DNA from: Lachnospiraceae bacterium
GTDB lineage: Bacteria; Bacillota_A; Clostridia; Lachnospirales; Lachnospiraceae
Assembly (NCBI GenBank): GCA_017634255.1
Contig: JAGBNT010000085.1
Location: 1-10,881, forward strand
DNA length: 10,881 bases
Direction of reading: 5' to 3'
Shown here: one piece after another, positions 7,536 to 10,881 of the stretch
Layout of the letters: each line of letters begins with the position of its first letter
Numbering within the stretch: the stretch's first letter is position 1
Translations under genes and position numbers: made by a program
Notes under the pieces: model-generated
Seen by the model: only the letters and a program-made list of their open reading frames with translations
Database searches by the model: none
What the model was told of the DNA's origin: nothing

Positions 7536-7564
7536 AGTATAAATAAATCCAGTATAAATTTACA
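7536..7564 (-). promoter_or_regulatory. Possible promoter for the secreted-protein gene
   Basis: On the complement strand a TATACT -10-like hexamer (7536-7541) lies about 50 bases before the ribosome binding site. A weak -35 (TGTAAA, 7559-7564) is 17 bases upstream. The nine-base word AGTATAAAT occurs twice on the + strand (7536-7544 and 7551-7559), so a second TATACT lies 15 bases away. The surroundings are very AT-rich, so chance matches are likely. Confidence 0.3.
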
Positions 7565-7592
7565 TAATTCTAAAAAGCTATATTTTTTTCTA

Positions 7593-7619
7593 TTGACAAA
7601 ATTGTACTATGGTGATAAT
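7593..7619 (+). promoter_or_regulatory. Promoter of the sulfur amino acid operon
   Basis: A perfect -35 TTGACA (7593-7598) is followed by GATAAT (7614-7619), five of six to the -10 consensus, with a somewhat short 15-base spacer. A T-rich tract sits upstream. Transcription should start near 7626, leaving a leader of about 50 bases, too short for a SAM riboswitch or T-box. Confidence 0.55.
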
Positions 7620-7642
7620 TTTAATAAAACCCATTAAATCAA

Positions 7643-7659
7643 TAGGAATAGTAGGAATA
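7643..7659 (+). promoter_or_regulatory. TAGGAATA direct repeat, candidate CymR/Rrf2-type operator
   Basis: The octamer TAGGAATA occurs at 7643-7650 and again at 7652-7659, a nine-base period, between the presumed transcription start and the ribosome binding site. The core resembles the ATNGGAAT element I recall from CymR boxes, which control cysteine/methionine interconversion genes in Firmicutes. A repressor bound here would block transcription. The assignment is inference from motif and context. Confidence 0.4.
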
Positions 7660-7676
7660 AATAAGGAGGCTGGATC

Positions 7677-8822
7677 ATGAAACTAAATTCTTTACTCGTT
7701 CACGGGGCAGTAGACGGAGACGAATTTACAGGCTCAGTCAATATACCCATATACCAGACTTCAACCTATAAGCAGTGGGGGCTGGGAGATTATAAATATG
7801 AATATTCCAGGACGGGAAATCCGACCAGGGAGGCTTTGGAAAAAACCATAGCCCTGCTGGAGGGCGGCTACGGCGGACTGGCCTTTGCGAGCGGGATGGC
7901 GGCGATAACAACGGTGCTTTTGAGCTTAAAGGCCGGGGACAGAGTCATTATCCCGGATAATTTATATGGCGGCACCTTCAGAGTCGTGGATAAGGTTTTT
8001 AAGAATCTTGACATTGAGTATTCGATAGTCAGTCCTTCAGATCTGGAGGGCCTGGAAAAGGAGCTTCAGGCGGGAGGAGTTAAACTGGTGCTGGTTGAAA
8101 CTCCTACAAATCCGCTTATGGACATAACCGATATTCAGGCGGTCTCGGATACAGCCCACAGGTATGATGCCCTCGTGGCGGTGGACAATACGTTCATGTC
8201 GCCGTATCTGCAGCGCCCTCTGGAGCATGGAGCAGACGTAGTGATCCATTCAGCTACGAAATACATAGGCGGGCATTCCAATACGGTGGCCGGCCTGGTG
8301 GTGACTAAGACAAAGGAGCTCTATGATAAATACCAGTTTTTACAGAATGCAGCCGGCGGTGTCCTCGGTCCCTTTGATTCGTTCATGCTGCTGACGGGGT
8401 TAAAGACCCTGGGGGTAAGAATGGACAGGCATGAGGAAAATGCGGCAAAAATATTTGAGTATCTAAAGACAGAGAGCGCGGTCACAAAAATATATTATGC
8501 CGGGGATCCTGACAAAAAGGGCTACGAGGTTCAAAAAAAGCAGGCTGACGGTTTCGGAGGAATGCTCTCCTTCGTCGTGGATGAGGCATATGACCATAAG
8601 AAATTTGTTAAGGCTCAGAAGGTCATAACTCTGGGAGAGTCCTTAGGAGGAGTGGAGTCGCTTATCTGTCATCCGGTATCCATGACGCATGCGGCAATAG
8701 ATAAGGAAATAAGAGATAAGGCCGGGATAGTGGAGCGGATGCTGAGGCTGTCCGTGGGCATAGAAGCTGTAGAGGACCTTATAGATGATTTAAAGCAGGC
8801 CTTTGAGGCCTCAAGGAGCTGA
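7677..8822 (+). CDS. mccB: PLP-dependent cystathionine gamma-lyase/gamma-synthase family enzyme
   Basis: A cytoplasmic Cys/Met-metabolism PLP enzyme (fold type I), 381 residues, the usual family length. Visible motifs are YSRTGNPT (43-50), SGMAA with the phosphate-binding loop (72-76), DNLYGGT with the PLP-stacking tyrosine Y97, D170 in AVDNTF (pyridine nitrogen partner), the Schiff-base lysine K195 in HSATKYIGGH, and LRLSVGIE near the end. AAGGAGG (7663-7669) lies seven bases before the ATG at 7677. It is followed after 19 bases by a cysteine synthase/cystathionine beta-synthase family gene. That pairing matches reverse transsulfuration (MccA/MccB of Bacillus), in which cystathionine is cleaved to cysteine. 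On sequence alone it could also be cystathionine gamma-synthase or methionine gamma-lyase; gamma-lyase is preferred from context. Confidence 0.85.
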   Translation: MKLNSLLVHGAVDGDEFTGSVNIPIYQTSTYKQWGLGDYKYEYSRTGNPTREALEKTIALLEGGYGGLAFASGMAAITTVLLSLKAGDRVIIPDNLYGGTFRVVDKVFKNLDIEYSIVSPSDLEGLEKELQAGGVKLVLVETPTNPLMDITDIQAVSDTAHRYDALVAVDNTFMSPYLQRPLEHGADVVIHSATKYIGGHSNTVAGLVVTKTKELYDKYQFLQNAAGGVLGPFDSFMLLTGLKTLGVRMDRHEENAAKIFEYLKTESAVTKIYYAGDPDKKGYEVQKKQADGFGGMLSFVVDEAYDHKKFVKAQKVITLGESLGGVESLICHPVSMTHAAIDKEIRDKAGIVERMLRLSVGIEAVEDLIDDLKQAFEASRS

Positions 8823-8841
8823 TCAGGAAGGGAGGTATCAG

Positions 8842-9838
8842 ATGGGATATTATAATGATGTAAGGGAAATAGTTGGAAAGACTCCGCTTTTGAAGCTTAA
8901 CCGCATCGGAAGGATAGGAAATGTAAATATTTATGCGAAGCTGGAATACCTTAATCCCGGCGGGAGCATGAAGGACAGGATAGGCCTGCAGATCATTAAA
9001 GAGGCTGAGGAAAGCGGGCAGCTAAAGCCCGGAGGAACTATAATAGAAGCAACTGCGGGGAATACCGGCATAGGTCTTGCCCTCGCCGCGGTGGACAAGG
9101 GGTATAAGCTCAAGCTCCTTGTAAGTGAAAAGTTTTCCATAGAAAAAAGGTCGTTGATGGAGGCGCTGGGGGCGGAGCTTATCATCACTCCTGCCGGGGA
9201 GGGAATAGACGGCTCCATGGCCCGGGCGGAGGAGATGGCAAAAAAAGGATCCGGATATATTCATAGCGCATCAGTTTGAAAATGAGGCCAATGTACACGC
9301 TCATTACGCCACAGGCGAGGAAATATGGGAGGATATGGAGGGAAAGGTAGATGTTATAGTGGCCGGAGCAGGCAGCGGAGGTTCATTTACTGGTATCGCC
9401 ACGAGGCTTAAAGAACATGATTCCAGTATTAAGGCTGTCTTGGCTGATCCCATCGGTTCCATCCTGGGAGGAGGAGCTCCGGGGGTCTATAAGGTGGAAG
9501 GAATAGGAAACCATTTTATTCCGAAAATCTTTGACCCGGAGTTTCCTGACGAGGTGGAAAAGATATCTGACGAGGATTCGTATTTTATGGTGCGAATCAT
9601 GACGGAATACGAGGGAGTTATAGGGGGCTCCTCATCGGGAACGGCCCTTGCCGCGGCGGTGAAGCAGGCGTATAGGCTGCAGGGCGGAGAAGAGAAAAAT
9701 ATTGTTGCCGTATTTCCGGACAGGGCGGACCGGTATTTCTCTGAAAACGTGTACAGGACCGAAAAACGTCTTTCAGACTTTGAGCTTTCAGATACGATAG
9801 CCAAATATGCCAGGGATGTTATATCGTTAACGGTATAA
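8842..9838 (+). pseudogene. cysK: Cysteine synthase / cystathionine beta-synthase family gene, interrupted by a frameshift in an A7 run
   Basis: The gene encodes a fold type II PLP enzyme that would make cysteine or cystathionine from an activated serine. The ATG at 8842 has AGGGAGG (8829-8835) six bases upstream. The first frame gives MGYYNDVREIVGKTPLLKL, the PLP lysine K44 (GGSMKDR) and AGNTG (72-76), then runs to a premature TGA at 9277-9279. From the A run at 9240-9246 the +2-shifted frame continues the family sequence (AKKDPDIFIAHQFENEAN, then GEEIWEDM). It goes on through GAGSGGSFTG (PLP phosphate loop), GGSSSGTA and FPDRADRYFS to TAA at 9838. Removing one A restores a continuous 331-residue protein of normal length. 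Both halves look intact and well conserved. This suggests a sequencing error, a very recent mutation, or slippage at the A7 run rather than an old pseudogene. AGNTG and GAGSGG in place of SGNTG and GTGGT point to the MccA/CBS-like branch. Confidence 0.85.
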
Positions 9839-9844
9839 CATGAT

Positions 9845-9856
9845 GCGACCGGTCGC
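9845..9856. repeat. Perfect 12-base palindrome GCGACCGGTCGC
   Basis: Seven bases after the cysteine synthase stop lies a perfect palindrome. Its first half, with flanking bases (ATGCGACCGG, 9843-9852), recurs at 9883-9892. It may be a protein-binding site or part of an intergenic repeat element. Confidence 0.6.
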
Positions 9857-9868
9857 AATAGGAAATTA

Positions 9869-9882
9869 GCCGCTGAAGCGGC
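9869..9882. repeat. GC-rich stem-loop GCCGCTGAAGCGGC
   Basis: GCCGC pairs with GCGGC around a TGAA tetraloop. It is the second of three stem-loops in the 287-base gap between the cysteine synthase and thiolase genes. No T run follows, so alone it is not an intrinsic terminator. Confidence 0.5.
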
Positions 9883-9898
9883 ATGCGACCGGCGCGGG

Positions 9899-9941
9899 CT
9901 CATTAACGAAATGGAAAAGAATTTCGTTAATGAGTATTATA
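9899..9941 (+). terminator. Long perfect stem-loop, possible terminator of the sulfur operon
   Basis: CTCATTAACGAAAT (9899-9912) pairs perfectly over 14 bases with ATTTCGTTAATGAG (9921-9934) around an eight-base purine loop. The following TATTATATTC is only moderately T-rich, so termination efficiency is uncertain. The symmetry may instead mark the end of a small palindromic repeat element. Confidence 0.5.
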
Positions 9942-10017
9942 TTCTGTAATGTAAAAAATTATCAAAAATTGATACGTTATGTAACCCGGAGAACCAGCAA
10001 TTTTGCGGGATTCTTCC

Positions 10018-10046
10018 TTGCAATACAGCCTCTTATATGATAAAAT
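10018..10046 (+). promoter_or_regulatory. Promoter of the thiolase gene
   Basis: TTGCAA (10018-10023) and TAAAAT (10041-10046) are separated by the ideal 17 bases. The -10 is preceded by TG one base upstream (TGATAAAAT, 10038-10046), an extended -10. Transcription should begin near 10053, giving a leader of about 70 bases that starts at the Rex-like operator. Confidence 0.7.
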
Positions 10047-10119
10047 AGTCATTGCTGTTAAAAATATAACAAAGTTATAAAAGCGGCGAAATTTTAACTA
10101 TTTTATCATGAAGGAGGCT
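10027..10119 (+). repeat. Imperfect inverted repeat linking the -10 region to the Shine-Dalgarno sequence
   Basis: The left arm (10027-10049) and right arm (10097-10119) are 23 bases each. Pairing is perfect over 13 bases (10037-10049 with 10097-10109). Overall there are 20 Watson-Crick pairs, two T/G pairs (wobble in RNA) and one A/A mismatch. The left arm contains the -10 hexamer. The right arm contains the AAGGAGG ribosome binding site (10111-10117) of the thiolase. The 47-base interval holds the Rex-like site. Confidence 0.75.
10055..10072 (+). promoter_or_regulatory. Rex-type redox operator
   Basis: The 18-base CTGTTAAAAATATAACAA matches the clostridial Rex consensus TTGTTAA-N4-TTAACAA at 12 of 14 fixed positions. 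It lies immediately downstream of the predicted transcription start, where Rex would repress until NADH accumulates. Rex control of thiolase and butyrate-pathway genes is established in clostridia, so motif and context agree. TATAAC-AAA-GTTATA (10065-10079) overlaps it as a small hairpin. Confidence 0.7.
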
Positions 10120-10125
10120 ATATTT

Positions 10126-10881
10126 ATGGCGAAGAAGATTGTTCTTGCAGGCGCCTGCCGTACCGCTATAGGTACTATGGGAGGCGGACTTTCCACAACT
10201 CCTGCGGTGGATCTGGGTTCTATTGTGATCAAGGAGGCATTGAAGAGAGCTAATGTGCCTGCGGACAAGGTAGAACATGTTTACATGGGTTGTGTTATTC
10301 AGGCAGGATTGGGACAGAACGTTGCAAGGCAGGCATCTATAAAGGCTGGTCTTCCCAACGAGACAACTGCAGTTACAGTCAACGTAGTGTGCGGCTCCGG
10401 TCTTAACAGCGTAAATATGGCAGCTCAGATGATACTGGCAGGAGATGCGGATATCGTTGTAGCGGGCGGAATGGAGAACATGTCGATGGCTCCCTACGCT
10501 ATACCTCAGGGACGTTACGGATATCGTATGACCTGGCCCAGCCAGAGCAAGGGCGCATTGATGGATACAATGGTAAACGATGCGTTATGGGATGCTTTCA
10601 ATGATTATCATATGATAAAGACAGCCGACAATGTTGCCGAGCAGTGGAAGCTTACAAGGGAAGAGCTCGACGAGTTCGCACTCAAGTCACAGCAGAAGGC
10701 ACAGAAGGCTCAGGAGAACGGCTGGTTCGATAAAGAGATCGTTCCGGTTGAGGTAAAGAAGAAGAAGGAAACAGTTACGATCAATAAGGATGAGGGTCCT
10801 CGTCCGAATTCCACTATAGAAGCACTTGCAAAGATGCGTCCCATCAATCCCGATGGAGTTGTAACGGCAGGAAACGCTTCC
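10126..10881 (+). CDS. thlA: Acetyl-CoA acetyltransferase (thiolase), 3'-partial
   Basis: A cytoplasmic biosynthetic thiolase that condenses two acetyl-CoA to acetoacetyl-CoA, the entry step of butyrate synthesis. The first 252 residues are present and the frame is open to the window end. It begins MAKKIVLAGACRTAIG and carries the acyl-accepting cysteine C89 in NVVCGSGLNS, AGGMENMS, RYGYRM, and the loop-domain segment ADNVAEQWKLTREELDEFA. It stops in TAGNAS just as the C-terminal half begins. The second catalytic set (GHP histidine and CGGG cysteine) lies outside. AAGGAGG (10111-10117) is eight bases before the ATG at 10126. Codon use is more restricted (GCA, GTT, AAG, CGT) than in neighbours, as expected of a highly expressed gene. 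It has its own promoter and Rex-like operator, and is probably first in a butyrate operon extending past the window. Confidence 0.95.
   Translation, partial: MAKKIVLAGACRTAIGTMGGGLSTTPAVDLGSIVIKEALKRANVPADKVEHVYMGCVIQAGLGQNVARQASIKAGLPNETTAVTVNVVCGSGLNSVNMAAQMILAGDADIVVAGGMENMSMAPYAIPQGRYGYRMTWPSQSKGALMDTMVNDALWDAFNDYHMIKTADNVAEQWKLTREELDEFALKSQQKAQKAQENGWFDKEIVPVEVKKKKETVTINKDEGPRPNSTIEALAKMRPINPDGVVTAGNAS

Noticed and set aside
7620..7676. SAM riboswitch or T-box leader before the sulfur operon
   Set aside because: Only about 50 bases separate the predicted transcription start from the ATG, too short for either, and no stem-plus-terminator arrangement is visible.
9335..9838. Separate gene beginning at the ATG at 9335
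   Set aside because: The frame carries conserved cysteine synthase sequence well before 9335 (from the A7 run at about 9245), and the start falls inside a family motif (GEEIWEDM). It is the second half of the broken gene, not an independent one.

Overview
The window looks like the chromosome of an anaerobic Clostridia bacterium, most likely a Lachnospiraceae-type, butyrate-forming gut or rumen organism. The clues are AGA/AGG and ATA codon preference, strong AAGGAGG ribosome binding sites, a glycyl radical enzyme, and a Rex-type operator in front of a thiolase. The species cannot be named from the sequence alone.

Left block (1-6532, + strand): one tightly packed operon that reads as import and fermentation of proline/hydroxyproline peptides. 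It holds the end of a peptide ABC transporter ATPase, apparently the second half of a fused OppD-OppF-type protein. Two different M24 metallopeptidases follow (Xaa-Pro aminopeptidase/dipeptidase family, GTGA overlap between them). Next come a short radical-SAM glycyl-radical activase, with no gap before it, and a 791-residue glycyl radical enzyme. The enzyme carries, at a constant +1 offset, every active-site residue I recall for trans-4-hydroxy-L-proline dehydratase (HypD). The proposed route is: take up peptides, cleave Xaa-Pro/Xaa-Hyp bonds, dehydrate free hydroxyproline to pyrroline-5-carboxylate. The expected next enzyme, ProC, is not in the window. A bidirectional terminator (about 6556-6600) closes the block.

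Middle (6649-7476, - strand): a secreted protein with a signal peptide, one InlB/Flg_new-type beta-repeat, a long Ala/Thr/Pro linker with TPAAT-like pentads and a small C-terminal domain. Its function is unknown.

Right block (7593-9838, + strand): a two-gene sulfur amino acid operon. It has a PLP cystathionine gamma-lyase/synthase, then a cysteine synthase/cystathionine beta-synthase family gene broken by a +1 indel in a run of seven A. Its leader carries a TAGGAATA direct repeat between promoter and ribosome binding site, a possible CymR-like operator.

Far right (9839-10881): an intergenic region of stem-loops, a good extended -10 promoter, a Rex-like operator and a long inverted repeat joining the promoter to the ribosome binding site. 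They precede a thiolase (thlA type) that runs off the window end. The region is set up for NADH-responsive control of the first step of butyrate formation.
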